NCBI GenBank assembly: GCA_014058105.1
Contig: JACGCM010000846.1
Span: 682,001-746,000, forward strand
Direction of reading: 5' to 3'
Length of the DNA: 64,000 bases
Origin: Kingdonia uniflora
Taxonomy: Eukaryota > Streptophyta > Magnoliopsida > Ranunculales > Circaeasteraceae
Shown: piece after piece, positions 43,655 through 55,850 of the stretch
Layout: each line of letters starts with the position of its first letter
Numbering within the stretch: the first letter of the stretch is position 1
Translations under genes and position numbers: made by a program
Notes under the pieces: generated by a model
Told to the model about the DNA's origin: nothing
What the model saw: only the letters and a program-made list of their open reading frames with translations
Databases searched by the model: none

Positions 43655-46600
43655 CAATTATGAGAACTCGGTCACGCCATCAGAAGGATACAGAGGAAGG
43701 TCGTCTGGCTATTAAGGTAGTTAAAGTGGAGGAACATTACTTTGGTCGTTTGTCAATTTCTGATGTGTTACCTTCTTCAGGAGCGCTAAACATTACAAGT
43801 ATATTACCATAGCAAATTGAAGTTGAAACTGATCGTTGGTCCTGGTATGGTATCTTTGCAGATGAAGTTCTGGAAGTCGATCATTGTCGTGCTATCTTGA
43901 GGTATATTGCAGAGGATGAAATTAGGCAAGAAGATATTCTTGCCGCTGAAGGATTGTTGATTCCATGTGGACAAGTGAATCATGTTCCTTACCTAAAGTA
44001 TAACTGTATGTGAACATGTGATGTATTGTTCTCGATGGTAATAATAAGGAATTTTAAATTGATATTTTCTTGATGTGTGTGGCAGTTGTCTTGTCGAATA
44101 TTGGATGAAATTTGAATTTTGAATTGTGGTTACAAATGTCTCATAAAAATAAGTGGTAGATAAAAAAGGAAAGATATGGTTTTAGGTGTTCAAAGAACAA
44201 CGGCTAGGTATGTCCCTGTAGGTGATGTATTAAGTTATAAGGAATTGGATGTATACTTGTTTTATATGAATATAAGAACTGTATTGGTGAAGATAGAGCA
44301 AACAGAGGAGACAGAGATGTATCAAGACAGTTTAGAGCAGCTGTGTAATAGCCTATTGTCTTTTAGGAGGCAAAAGGTTCAAGACTTCGAGAAGAGACGT
44401 GGTAAGCTTTATGCTAGGCGGTTAGTCAAAGAGTTTCGAAGGGGTACGTCGAATCGTGACAAGGGGCCTATAAATATCGCTGTAGGTGGTGACCGCTCAT
44501 ACTCCACTTTCTTAGAAATTTTCAAAGGTGATTTTTTGTGTTCTGCTGTTGTAAATCCTTCAGTCATTGGTTCGAAGGAGATTGTTGTGCTTATCAAGAG
44601 AGCCAAACTTACAAAAGAGTGAGATTCGTGAGTTGCTCAGTACAAGGTTAGTTTTTTGATTTTTTATGAATTTCTTTGTTTTACTCTTCTCTGCATGATT
44701 TAATATGAACCCATTGTGGATGATACCTGTATGTGTGATTTGTGGGAATGAATTGGAGTTTAATTGAGTATTTAGATTAAAATTTATGGAAGGTTGTTTA
44801 TAGGGATTTTGTATTTCTGCTTGTGGAGATGAATCTTGGGGCATTATTAATGTTTGTATGGTGTCGTGAATGACATTAGAGTATTGCGATAGATGGGTTT
44901 GATCTGGTTGCTTGTGATGGGGAGAGAGAAATAGATTTTTAGTACCGTAAGTATTACGGTGTGGTTTTGGTCATTTCTGAGGCAATAGGGGTGTATTGAA
45001 GATGCAGGATTTGGGGGAAAGTAACTTGCCCAAATGTAGACCGTATAGTACCTATTTTACGCCAGAGAGAAGGGAAAATCAAAAAAATTGGATTTGGTCA
45101 CTTTTTAGCGGGAATCTAAGTGCCATATGAAATATCTTCGAGAAGCTTCTTACATCCTGTTTTAAGAACTTCGAGAAGAATTATTAGGAAAATTAGATAG
45201 TTCTCGAAATAATAAGATATCGATGTTAGAACTTGATACGATTGACTTGAGATTTGTATCAAGAATTGAAGTAATAATGTCGAAGTAACAATTTTGAGAA
45301 TAAGACTTGTAAGGAATCAGTCGTTCTTTTGGTCGATAACTAGATAGTAGCATATAGAATGATTTGTTGGAGAGTAATACTCGACAACAGTCTTTATACT
45401 AACAAATAAGAATATATAGTATATAAGATATGATATTATACTAACTTCAAAAAGGAATTATGATTTTCAAGTTAAATAAATGGCTGAACCAGTTCAAAAC
45501 GTTAACTGTCCGGATGCTAATGCAGAAGGAATTTTTAAAAACCTCGTTGATGTAGAACCTTTAATAAATAATTGATGTGACTACCAGCAAAGAAGAGATG
45601 GGTAGGAAGTATAGGATGAGGGAGAATAGTGTTAAGGTTGCTAATAAGAATCGGGCTAAGTTGGAAGCTAGGGTTGTCGAGGTTTCTGATGGGAAGATAA
45701 TAGAAACTGATGTGGATCATGAGCCTCAGACGAGTGATCAGGAAGAAGGCAAGGCAGAGGTAGATTTGGATGAAGATGGGGAGTGTTATGGGGATGTCGA
45801 AGAAACTAACAAAATTTTGAATTTCAAATAGAAATATGGCATCCCTAAAGATATTAGGCTGGAAGAGTATCTTAGGAAGATGACTGAGCAAGAACTCCCC
45901 ATGGAGGGCATTCTCGTTCATCGAGAACAAATAAATAAGGGGTTGAAGCTGCCTCTTCAAGCTGATAAAAAGAAATTTTCAAATTTCTTTGATGTTGCCC
46001 CTGGTCAGTTCAATCCAAATATATATGACCTTTTTAGGGTGGTGGCAGTGTTAAATGGTCTACTGCAGGAGAGGAGGGAGCAGTTGATCTCTGTTAATGA
46101 TTTGTGTATATTATACATTAAAAAAATCTTCAGAAAGTTGGTTATAAACACCTAGCCAGGTTTCTCAAGAGGCCCTTATTGTATGAAATGGTGCCAACTG
46201 GGGGCAATACTTTGCAGATCGTCTCCTTTTGTCGGGGAACTATGAGTTCGACCCTAAAGACCCGGGGGAGCCTCTGAAGGGGAAGAGTTTCCATCAAGGT
46301 TTGTGTTTATGGTGACTGTAATAAATTATCAAACATTTTATTGCTTTTTAACTTTTGACGATGTGCTAACTAACTGTTTTGTTCGTGCAGCTCTAAAGGA
46401 GATCGATATGAATTCAAAGGTTAAGGAAAGTCTGTATAACCTGAGAACTAATTACTTTTGGTGAGTTGACTCTCTAGTTGAAGACCAAGATAAGGTCAAA
46501 AGTTTGTTTCAGGAGGCTGGGTTAAAGAGATCTTGAACAAAAGGCTCTAAAGTTCCACTGATCAACGGTAAAATGTCGTCAGCAAAAAATAAAAGAGTTG

Positions 46601-47385
46601 TTGATGCAAGTATTCCCCTTGAGAAGTATTCCCCTTGGCCTCTAGATCCTCATGCAAGTATTCCTCTTAGTAGATACACCATTGACTCTGCTATTGCAGA
46701 TAAATAGGCCCTATTAAGTGGGGTCTTTGGCAAAAATAAGAGGAAAAGAGCTGCCAACCCTCCCATTACCCCTGTATAATCATCAAAAAGTTTAACTCGA
46801 TAACCTGTAGTTGAGAAAGGGGAGAAGGCTAAAGTTATGGGGTCAGGGACTGCAAGTATCCCAGAAGGTCAGCTACCACCTTCGACTATTGTAACGCAGC
46901 TGAAGGCTGCAACTAGGAAGAGAAGTTCTCTCAACTCGCTGTAGTTGACAGATGTTGGGAATCTTGGAGGTTCTGAAGAAGAGACCCAGCGAACTATCGA
47001 GTCCTATACTGCTGGGAAGCACTCTTTGGAAGAAAAGTTTTCTAACTGCTTGATTGGGGCTGAGAGCTTGTTTACCTTCTTCATCGAAGGTCATTGCACG
47101 ATGAACCAGGTCAGGAATTTTCATGCCTTCACTCGTTTAACGATTTTGGTTCCTTCTTCGAGATCTCATATTTGTACCATAATACAGATCAAGAAGCTTC
47201 TTCTTAACGTTAAGCCTCATATACTTGGTGGGCAGAGCCTAGCCAATGAGCTCCTTATTTCAAAAAATATCGAGGAGCTGACGGCCGAGAAAGAGGATCT
47301 AGAGGCCAAGCTGGAAAAGTTAAAACTTGGTACTGCAAAGTCGAAGGAGGCTGTCATTCAAGTTGAAACTTGGTACGGCAAAGTC
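43655..47385 (+). pseudogene. Antisense additional ORF (Transposase_28-like) of the Tat element
   Basis: Plus-strand coding pieces lie antisense to the host element. 43655-44010 (MRTRSRHQKDTEEGRL, acidic) and 44176-44622 are of unknown type. 45577-46155 includes KYGIPKDIRLEEYL and LPLQADKKKFSNFFDVAPGQ then FNPNIYDLFRVVAVLNGLL, the pattern of the 'putative gypsy type transposon' family (PF04195). Later pieces give KEIDMNSKVKESLYNLRTNYFW and, at 46945-47385, a helix rich in Glu/Lys (ELTAEKEDLEAKLEKLKL), a likely coiled coil. Grande-type Tat elements are known to carry such an antisense ORF between pol and the 3' LTR; its function is unsettled. Stops and gaps break it, and it is cut at 47386 by the Athila LTR. 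Confidence 0.7.
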
Positions 47386-48161
47386 GAAGTGAGTTCTCTA
47401 GTGTTTCCTTTTTCTAGATCTCTAAATCAATTCTATGGTTAGTAGCACTTGTTTGTATCCGAAGTTATCGTACACCAAACTGAAGCTATGGTCAAGCCTT
47501 CGATATGATGCACTAACTCATCAATCGTAAAACTAAGAAAAAATTAATTAGAACCTAATTAATATCAACTATTGCTTATCCAAGAAGAGGCATCAACCTA
47601 GCCTTAGCTAGGAGATTAGCCACTCATCTCGGACTTCATCGCATTAACAACTAAAAAAAATATTATCAAAAATAAAACTAAAAGAGAAGAAGAGACAATT
47701 AAATAAAACTTATGACTTTATTTCTTTTAAACTTGCTCTAATGTGAGATGTCCAATTACAAAGGGGGGAGGGTTCCTTTTATAGGAGAAGAAACCCAAAT
47801 TTAGAAACTATACATTAAATTGTAAAAAATATTTTCACAATAATATCTTCTAATTTTACAACCAATCACCTAAGATTCTTGTATATAATTCCCGTAAGTG
47901 ATGTAGAGATCTTTCTTCATGGAAACTCTTGCATATATCTTTAATATAAAATATTTTCAAGGATCTTGGATGCAATATATTCTTTGATCTTATTCTCCAA
48001 GAATATTTGTGCATATATTTCTTCAATCTTGAGACCAAATATATTATGTCTTTGACTTTTTGTGTTATGAACAGTTAGAGACACTTTTACTTGACTTTAA
48101 GAGCTTGGTTTCAAATATTCAACTCAATAGTTGCAATCAAACAAACGTACATAAGTACCCA
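47386..48161 (-). repeat. Athila-like 3' LTR, truncated
   Basis: Aligns with 52896-53684. By eye roughly one base in ten differs. TATA box (minus CTATAAAAGGAACCC) near 47768-47782. Its outer (left) 400 bases are missing. Confidence 0.9.
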
Positions 48162-50392
48162 TAGATAGTTGCAAGATCCCATTGAGGCAATTGATAAGGG
48201 CATGGGCAGTAGCAAGAAAAGGATGGCCCAATATGACGGGGATCTCACAGCTGGGATTTGTAACATCTTCGGTGTCCAAAACAATAAAGTCTACAGGAAA
48301 AATAAGAGTATCAACCTTGATAAGAATATCCTCAAGGATACCATGTGGGTATCTTATTGACCTATCAGCCAACTGAAGTATCATTTGGGTAGGTTCGAGT
48401 TTTCCAAGTTCTAATTCCTGATAGACTGAGTAAGGTAAGACATTCACACTAGCCCCCAAGTCGAGTAATTCCCTATCCACTTTGTGATCTCTAATTTTAC
48501 ACGGGATGATTGGGCTTCCAGGATCTTGAAGCTTAGGAGGGGTTAATGTCTCAGTCAAGAAGACTATCTTTTGCACATTAATTTTCCTTTTCCTAGTGCA
48601 CGCATCCTTAAGGAATTTGGCATACCCAGGAATAAGCATGATGACATCGAGTACTGGAATATTTATATGAACTTGCTTAAATGTATCTAATATCTCATCA
48701 AATTGAATCGATTTATTAGCTGGAAGAAGGCATTGTGGATAAGGCACCTTTGGCTCAACACATGCCTTTGGTACGAAAACAGATGAAGTAGGTAACTCCT
48801 TAGATTTCTTAGAAGGTTCATTATTGCATACTGCAACTGGTTCACTCGTACCTACCTCATCCTTAATAGCAACTAGTATTGGCTCAACCCAAGGTCTTTC
48901 AACTTGCTTATCAATTTGTTTACCACTTTGAAGAGCAGTAATGACATTAACCTATTTTGGGATTGAACTAGAATCAAAACCCGGTGGTCCTTTCGGATTA
49001 GATATAGGCTGGCTAGGTAGCTGACCTAGTGGTCTTTCATACAATGCATTTGCCAATTGCCATATCTGAGTCTCTAGATTAGAGATAGATTGGGATGCAG
49101 AATTTTGATTTAACAACGTCAGTTGCTAGAATTGCATCATTTATTGTTGAAATTGTAATGCTTGTTTTTTACTTTCCATTAATTGTTGCATGAAGAGAGA
49201 AATGGTGTCTTCCAAAGATGGCTTGGGTGAAGTGGGTGGAAACTATTTTGATGACTAAAAGGTTTGCTAAGATGCATAAGGTTGGACTGAGAATTAGGAT
49301 TCCTAGGAAAATTATGAACTGAGGTCTCTGGCTCTCCAAAACTAGGACTGGGTTGGTTGTTCTTCCACAAAAAATTTAGGTAGTTCTACAAAGTTGGCTT
49401 GTACGGGTCAAATGGCCTCTTGTAGAGGTATTATTCAAAGCATTCACTTGTTCTTGATTGTCATTCATTTCATTTAACATGGGAGAGATTTAAGTCATAT
49501 GGGTGACATCATAACAAATGGTGCACCACTGCTGCTGAACTTGATTCACACTACCCTTAGATTGATTCATAGTCGTAGCCTCAATTTTTTGGGTAAGAGT
49601 ATCTAATTGGGCTTTTATGGCCGTTCCCTTACTCACTTCATATAAGCCACATTTCTTGGTTGTATGAACATTTCTATGTGGATCAAAATCCCACTACTGA
49701 GAGTTCTCAGCCAATGTCTCAAACTCCTCATAAGCTCTATCAGGTTCAAGGTCCTGAATTTAGCCACTATGAATGGATTCTAGCCTATAATGATTCTCAG
49801 ACGCCATTCTACGATAGAAGATCTGGGCTAAATGTTGGTTTTCAAAACCATGATGGGGACATTGTGAAAGAAGATCTTTATATCTCTCTCATGCCTCGTA
49901 AAATGTTTCACTCTCATTTTGAGCAAATTCAACAATTGTATTTCTAAGAGCAACGGTTTTACCCATTGAAAACCATTTAGCTTTGAACATAGTCTCCATT
50001 TGGTCCCATGAATTGATAGATGTTGGTTCTAATGAATCAAGCCAATGACTCGCCTTATCTTTTAGTGAAAATGGGAATAAACGAAGGCATACAGAATCCT
50101 CAGTAAAATATTGATATTTTGAGAGTGCACAAATTTTCTTAAATTCATGGACGTGCTTATAAGGGCTCTCAGAATCAAGCCCATGAAATGTAGGTAACAT
50201 TTGGATCATACTAGGCTTGATTTCATAATGATTTGTTGTGACGGTTGGTAACACGATACACGAAGGTATATCGCTCACCACTGGGGCCCAATAGTCCCTA
50301 AGAGATTTGGCAGCAGCCATGATTAGTATTTTAACTTCTAGTTCAACAACAAGCTTAATTGGGTCAACTCTAGATATATTTCCCTCCTCCAA
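48162..50392 (-). pseudogene. Athila-like gag and protease
   Basis: The gag N-terminus is open at 50392-49889: SLRDYWAPVVSDIPSCIVLP, LPTFHGLDSESPYKHVHEF, LRLFPFSLKDKASHWLDSLE, ETFYEA, all classic Athila/Tat gag blocks. The middle (49888-48750) is frameshifted and Gln/Asn/Thr-rich. The protease part is open at 48747: VIMLIPGYAKFLKDACTRKR, PIIPCKIRDHK, then ELLDLGASVNVLPYSVYQEL, with D-L-G-A-S at the catalytic site as in Athila, ILQLADRSIRYP, FIVLDTEDV and VILGHPFLATAHALINC. The frame runs on a few residues into the 3' LTR start and stops. All later pol domains are missing. Confidence 0.92.
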
Positions 50393-51100
50393 AATTGAGG
50401 GTCCTAAGTTCTCTATTGTGCTGATTGGGCGAGGTATTCACCCTCTCCGCTTTGGCTGAGGTGGTGAGCCATAAATAGGCAAAGATTCTGGTAAACTTCC
50501 TAAACATTTTTCTCCACGTGTCCAATTGATCATGCACAAACTAATATGCGATAAAATTTGGCACCTAATACAGTAAACAATCAATCAAACCTATAATCTA
50601 ACACTTCAATTTTTTATTTTTTTAATAAGTAATAAGTAGGTTTCCCTTATATTCTTCTATGTTCACAAAAGGGTAGGTTGGTGAAAGGCTTTGGTTCCAA
50701 CACTCCCCTGCGTCACTATGCTAGTACCAGCTTAAAGTAGATGTTCAGTCCTCACGCCGGAGCGAGTTGCCTTATCGTACGTCAGCACTCAGAACATTAA
50801 CCTCACAAACTTATAACTAGTATTTTGCGTTGCTAGACTGGGGCCGTATCCTATGAACCCGTATTTGTATCCCGGTCGGATACACCTATCCGTTGGGTGA
50901 TAAAATCCCGTAGGAATCTTGCTACTCTTTTTTATTAACAGTTATTTTGAGGTCTGGGACATTCAATTTTTGTGTGATACAAATTTCTTCATATCCCTAA
51001 TGGGTGGTCCTACATGTTGGAGAGCCTTTTGGGTGATGAAATCTCGCAAGTCTCTAACAGTTTTAACCTTTACTAATGTTGGAATGAAAAAAGAATATTT

Positions 51101-51560
51101 TATTTTTTTTGCTCAATAAGAAGGAAATTTTATAAGGCAAAGCCAAACAAAATGTTACAAAGGGGTGGTTGAATGTAATCAAAACCATACTCCTACATTA
51201 ATAAATCTGAAATATTCACGCATGGGAACTTCAATCTTATACAGATATTAGGGCTTCCCATCATTTGATTCCATTGTACCTTCAGGTATCATAGTGTCTC
51301 TTTTTGCAAGTTTATCCGCGCTAAAATTTGCTTCCCTCTATGTTCTAGTAATTCTTATTTTAGTCATCTTTTTCTTTGCTTCCTTCCACACATTTTCAAG
51401 ATACCAAGGGATCATATCGTTACAAAGCGCAGTGACCGATGCTGACGAATCTGATTCTAACAATAGGTCAGTCCAACCACAGGAAATTTTTATATTAAAG
51501 CAGCGTGTATTTGCACAGTCCACACAACTTTTATATGTCTTAGTACCAGGGCAAAGAGGA
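51101..51560 (-). pseudogene. LINE-type RNase H fragment within the Athila leader
   Basis: The minus strand reads LLLESDSSASVTALCNDMIP, a Trp-rich spacer, then REANFSADKLAKRD and VPMREYFRFINVG: the C-terminal RNase H (RVT_3) region of plant non-LTR retrotransposons. An A run on the minus strand (plus T run 51101-51110) lies just downstream, as expected for a LINE 3' end. The 5' boundary and target duplication were not found. Confidence 0.6.
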
Positions 51561-51636
51561 TATGTATGTACCCCTTCTAGATGTCAAGTTAGCGAAGTAC
51601 CAACCTACGGGAAGTGCTTCCCGGTGTAGCTGCGGC

Positions 51637-51687
51637 CGCCCCTTCACTTAGGGGGCGAAAGAAGAAAGTTCCCCTTTACTTAGAGGG
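51637..51687. repeat. Two tandem hairpins
   Basis: CGCCCC-TTCACTTA-GGGGCG-type stem-loop (51637-51657) and CCCCT-TTACTTAG-AGGGG (51671-51687) are two diverged copies of one unit of about 33 bases, each self-complementary. Confidence 0.75.
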
Positions 51688-51904
51688 GCACAAGAAGGAT
51701 TTTTCAAGAAATTTCCCCTGCTTTAAGCTGTGCGTATTTCCGCCTTCAACACTTTCTGCGTTTTCCATTCTTTTGTATCCCTTATCGGTGCCCAAAATTG
51801 TCAAAGTGTAATCGGCTTATGTTTGATCGACAATGAAGAGTAATAATCAAGATCAGCAAAAAGGGTCTTTTATCACATCCCAATTCAAGCAAAACGTACA
51901 AAAG

Positions 51905-52262
51905 TAACTCGTGCTCAAGATAAATGAAGTCCTGCTGTGAGCACATGCAAAACAAGCAATGTAAAAATACAAATTGGTCTTACTGTGACCACATGAAGTA
52001 ATGTTTTATCTGCCAAACATCTACTTTGTAAAAAAAGTTCGTGCTCAAGTTGGAAAAGCAGTTCGTGCTCAAGTAGGAAAACAGTTCGTTGGAAACCAAA
52101 TCTTAAGTTCAAATTAAGGTCCATCAAAATAGTTCGTTTGAAAACCAAAAACCGAGCTTGTAAAAAAAACATTACAGGTCGTGCTCAAAGGGGACTACCC
52201 ATTAAAAAAACAACTCTTTAACAAAAGCACGAGCTCAAGTTTATAAAACAGTTCATGCTTAA
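51905..52262. repeat. Short direct repeats in the Athila leader
   Basis: AGTTCGTGCTCAAGTTGG and degenerate relatives recur about seven times (near 51908, 52029, 52059, 52085, 52180, 52229 and 52250), usually followed by AAAAC. Confidence 0.6.
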
Positions 52263-52471
52263 GTTGTTTGGACTCACAACATTTTTTATATTTTTTAAGT
52301 TTAAACTAGAGAAACGACAATAATAGAAATACTATATATATATAAACATTACCGGCCCACTTTACTTATCAACGAATATTAGAAACAAAGAATATAAAAT
52401 TGATTGGCACGGTATTAGAAAGAATTAACAAAGAAATTTTGGTATTAGATAGAATAGTTTTTAGCAATGCC

Positions 52472-52489
52472 TCCCCGGCAACGGTGCCA
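52472..52489 (-). other. Athila-like primer-binding site
   Basis: The minus strand reads TGGCACCGTTGCCGGGGA, close to the TGGCGCCGTTGCCGGGGA primer site usual for Athila/Tat elements (commonly assigned to tRNA-Asp). It lies two bases inside the LTR. Confidence 0.85.
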
Positions 52490-52491
52490 TT

Positions 52492-53684
52492 TGATAAGAG
52501 GTTTTATGGCCTCTAGCAAAATACCCACTCAAAGTACAGTTGTCAAATTGTAACACAGATGAGTGGGATCGAATCCACAAGGATGTTTGAGAAAATAAAT
52601 ACTTTCTAGGCCGAATTACGATTTTATAAGAGATAAATCTAAGAAGAATAAATAAAAACTAATTATAAAACTTAATGAGGGAGAGAGCTAAGGTTCGGAC
52701 TTGGCATCTACCTTTTAAAGCGTTAATCGATATACAACTAGATTCTAATATCTTCACCCATCATATGTTTGTGTTAAGACACATAGGATGTTGTAAAATA
52801 AACTACTAAATCTATGGTCAAGCATTTAGTGGTTATGTTTTTAAGTGATGGTGAAGAGTGTCTTAGAGAATTATCAACTCAACCATGGCTAAGCTTGAGT
52901 GAGTTCTTTAGTGTTTCCCCTTTCTAGATCTCCAAATCAAGTCTATGGTTAGTAGCACTTGTTTGTATCTGAAGTTATCGCACACCAAACCAAAGCTATG
53001 GTCAATCCTTCGATATGATGCACTAACTTATCAATCGTAAAACTAAGAGAAAACTAATTATAACCTAATTAATATCAACAATTGCCCATCCAAGAATAGG
53101 CCTCATCCTAACCTTAGCCAGGAGAATAGCCACTCATCTCGGACTTCATCGTATTAACAACTAAAGAAGACATTAGCAAAAATAAAACTAAAAGAGAAGA
53201 AGAGACAATTAAATAAAACTTATGACTTTATTCCTTCTAAACTTGCTCTAATATGAGATGCCCAATTATAATGGGGGGAGGGTTCCTTTTATAGGAGAAG
53301 GAACTATAAAAGGAACCCAAATTTAGAAACTATATATTAAATTGTAAAGAATATTTTCACAATAATATCTTCTACTTTTACAACCAATCACCTAAGATTC
53401 TTGTATATAATTCTCTTAAGTGATGTAGAGATCTTTCTTTATGGAAACTCATGCATATATCTTCAATATAAAATATCTTCAAGGATCTTGGATGCAATAT
53501 ATTTTTTGATCTTATTCTTCAAGAATATTTGTGTATATATTTCTTCAATCTTAAGACCAAATATATTGTGTCTTTGACTTTTTGTGCTATGAACTGCTGG
53601 AGACACCTTTACTTGATTTTATGAGTTTGGTTTCAAATATCCATCTCCAATAGCTGCAATCAAACAAACATACATAAGTACCCA
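52492..53684 (-). repeat. Athila-like 5' LTR, complete
   Basis: 1193 bases, TGGGTACTTATGT (53684) to CCTCTTATCA (52492) on the minus strand. TATA box (minus CCTATAAAAGGAACCC) near 53286-53301, with a nearby partial duplication of that segment not found in the 3' LTR. Confidence 0.9.
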
Positions 53685-55850
53685 AAATTAACTATAATGG
53701 ACGACTAAAATACATGTTCGGGTATATTAAAAATGTCATAATTACGCACTCATCAGCATAATTTGTTTTATGGCCAGAATGTTCGATTACTTCAATTTCC
53801 AACGTTCTTTTCTCACTGTCTTTGAGTATTACGGCGATGAATGCAAATGCGTCAGCATGGCGGCTTTTAGCTATGGGTAGATAATAAATTGTTTTTGTCT
53901 TGAATTTTTTCATTTTTTCTTCGATCAGCGCAGCATAGTCAACCATTTTACCTGATGTTTTGAATGACTTGTTGTAATGGTTGGCCACTAGTAATAAGTC
54001 TACATAAATAACTATTTCTACTACTCTGAGTGCTAGTGCGAGCTCTAGGCCATGTAGGATAGCTTCATACTCTATTTTATTATTTGTTGCATAGAACTTG
54101 AGTTTGATAGCTTTTTCAATTCTGTAGTTGAATGGTGTAACAAGAACGATGTCAATCCCTGATCCTCTTGGTCCTACAGATCCATCTGTAAAGAGTCTCC
54201 ATCTTGTACTTTTAGACTATACGTCGGGTTCGGCGAGTGAGTCATCGGTTAATACTTCTTCGAGTTCTTCCCATTTTAGGTCTTCGACAGGAAAATCGGC
54301 CAGGAAGTCGGCTACTGCTTGTCCTTTGATTGATATTTGTGGCTCGAAGGAGATGTCATATTCTCCTAGGAAAACGGACCATTGTTGAACCCTTCGGAAC
54401 TTTTTTTTTTTGGAAAACACTAGTTTGAAGGGGAATTTGGTGATGACCTTGATGGGATGTACTTGGAAGTAAGGTTAAAGATTTTGAGAACTATAAACCA
54501 GTGCGAGCAGCTGTTTTTTCATTGCTTTGTATCATTTTTTAGCAGACATGAGAGTTTTGCTGATGAAGTAGATTGGTTTTTCTACTCTGTCGTCTTCCCG
54601 AATAATAACATAACTGATTGAGTCTTTTATTATCGATAGATACATCATCAATACTTTACCATCAATAAGGAGTACTCATTATGGAAGGAAACCCTAAGTA
54701 TCTTTTGAGATTCTGGAAAGCTAATTCACATTCTTGGGTCCAAATGATTTCCTTGGGTTATTTTTTTGTCATTGTGGTTGGGTTCCCACGAAGGAGGTAA
54801 AGAAGTTTACATCGATCGGATGACTTTGAGATAAATCTGTGGAGAGTTGCGACCTTTCCAGCAAGCTTTTGGATGTCTTTTTTGGTTCATGGTGATGTCA
54901 TTGCCATAAGTGCTTTGATTTTCTCTGGATCGATTTCTATTCCCCTTTTGCTTACCAGATGCCCTAAAAACTACCCAGATGCAACTCTGAATTGGTATTT
55001 TTCTGGGTTTAGTTTCATGCAATACGTATGAAGGATGTTGAAGATAGTTTGTAGATTGTTGCAATGATCCTCTTGCTTCAGGCTTTTACAGATAATGTCG
55101 TTGATGTTTACCTCAATGATTTTGTCTAAGTGATCTTTAAACATCCTTGTGACGAGCCGTTGGTATGTGGCTCCTGCATTATTTAATCTAAAGGGCATGA
55201 CCATGTAACAATAAAAACCCCTTTCTGTTATGAATGTAGTCTTCTCTTGATCTTCTTCGGTGAGAGAAACTTGGTTATACCCCGAAGATGCATCCATCAT
55301 TAAAAGAAATTCATGACCTGCTACAGAGTCGTGGAGGTGATGGATTAAAGGAGGGGAAAATTATCCTTAGGTATAAACTTATTAGGCTCAGTGAAGTCCA
55401 CGCAGACCCTGATCTTCCTATTCTTCTTTGGGACCGCTACGATGTTTGAAACCCACTTAGGATACTTAGCTTCTCAAATGAATCTAGCACAAATTAGCTT
55501 ATCTATCTCTTCATTAACTGCCTCGCAAAGCCTATAGGGGAAAGGTTACGACATTTTTGTACTATGGCCTTGCTGTCTGGTACAAGGTTTAACCTATGGC
55601 ACAAAACTGAAGGGTCAATTCATGGCATCTCTTGAAAAGACCAAGCAAAGATATCGACATTTCTCTTTAAAAGCTGCAGTAGAGTTTCTCTCTCTTCTGA
55701 TGATAGTTTAGAGCCAATAAATGTATTTCTCCCCAGACCATCGAGCTCTATGGATTCGACTGTTTCAATATCGTGTTGCTCGAACGTTGGAGGTTGCTCT
55801 TTCTGTAATTGTTATGCCTTTAAGAGCTTCAATACGTGAGAGTTTATGGT
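53685..55850 (-). pseudogene. Tat element pol: RT, RNase H and second RNase H
   Basis: In order on the minus strand: linker DIFAWSFQEMPWIDPS (near 55660), RT fingers NIVAVPKKNRKIRVCVDFTE, palm MMDASSGYNQVSLTEEDQEK, GATYQRLVTRMFKDHL and VNINDIICKS, where the first Asp of the usual Y-V-D-D is Asn. RNase H remnants follow (KKKFRRVQQWSVFLGEYDIS). Then IKGQAVADFLADFPVE leads to a second RNase H: WRLFTDGSVGPRGSGIDI, NNKIEYEAILHGLELAL and KSRHADAFAFIA. The archaeal-type second RNase H is a Tat-lineage hallmark. Coding ends at the Athila LTR (53684); integrase never follows. Stops and frame changes are frequent. Confidence 0.9.

Larger units (their letters stand above)
50393..52471 (-). other. Athila-like 5' untranslated region with insertions
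   Basis: A long leader between gag and primer site. It has a LINE fragment (51101-51560), two tandem hairpins (51637-51687) and a repeat of CGTGCTCAAG-type words (51905-52262). 50600-51100 holds nothing I recognise. Confidence 0.6.
47386..53684 (-). mobile_element. Athila-like LTR retrotransposon, pol deleted, nested
   Basis: The 5' LTR (52492-53684) with adjoining primer site, 5' region, gag and protease (50392-48162) is followed directly by the 3' LTR (47386-48161). RT, RNase H and integrase are absent. The 3' LTR lacks about 400 bases at its outer edge, so the left target duplication cannot be tested; the right flank is AAATT (53685-53689). It lies inside the pol region of the Tat element, between that element's second RNase H and its antisense ORF. 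Confidence 0.88.

Noticed and set aside
51294..51629. 111-residue plus-strand frame with a hydrophobic stretch
   Set aside because: It is the complement of the minus-strand LINE RNase H remnant.
51632..51639. GCGGCCGC (NotI) site suggesting cloning-vector sequence
   Set aside because: The surroundings are plant retroelement leader with diverged hairpin repeats, and no vector sequence is seen.
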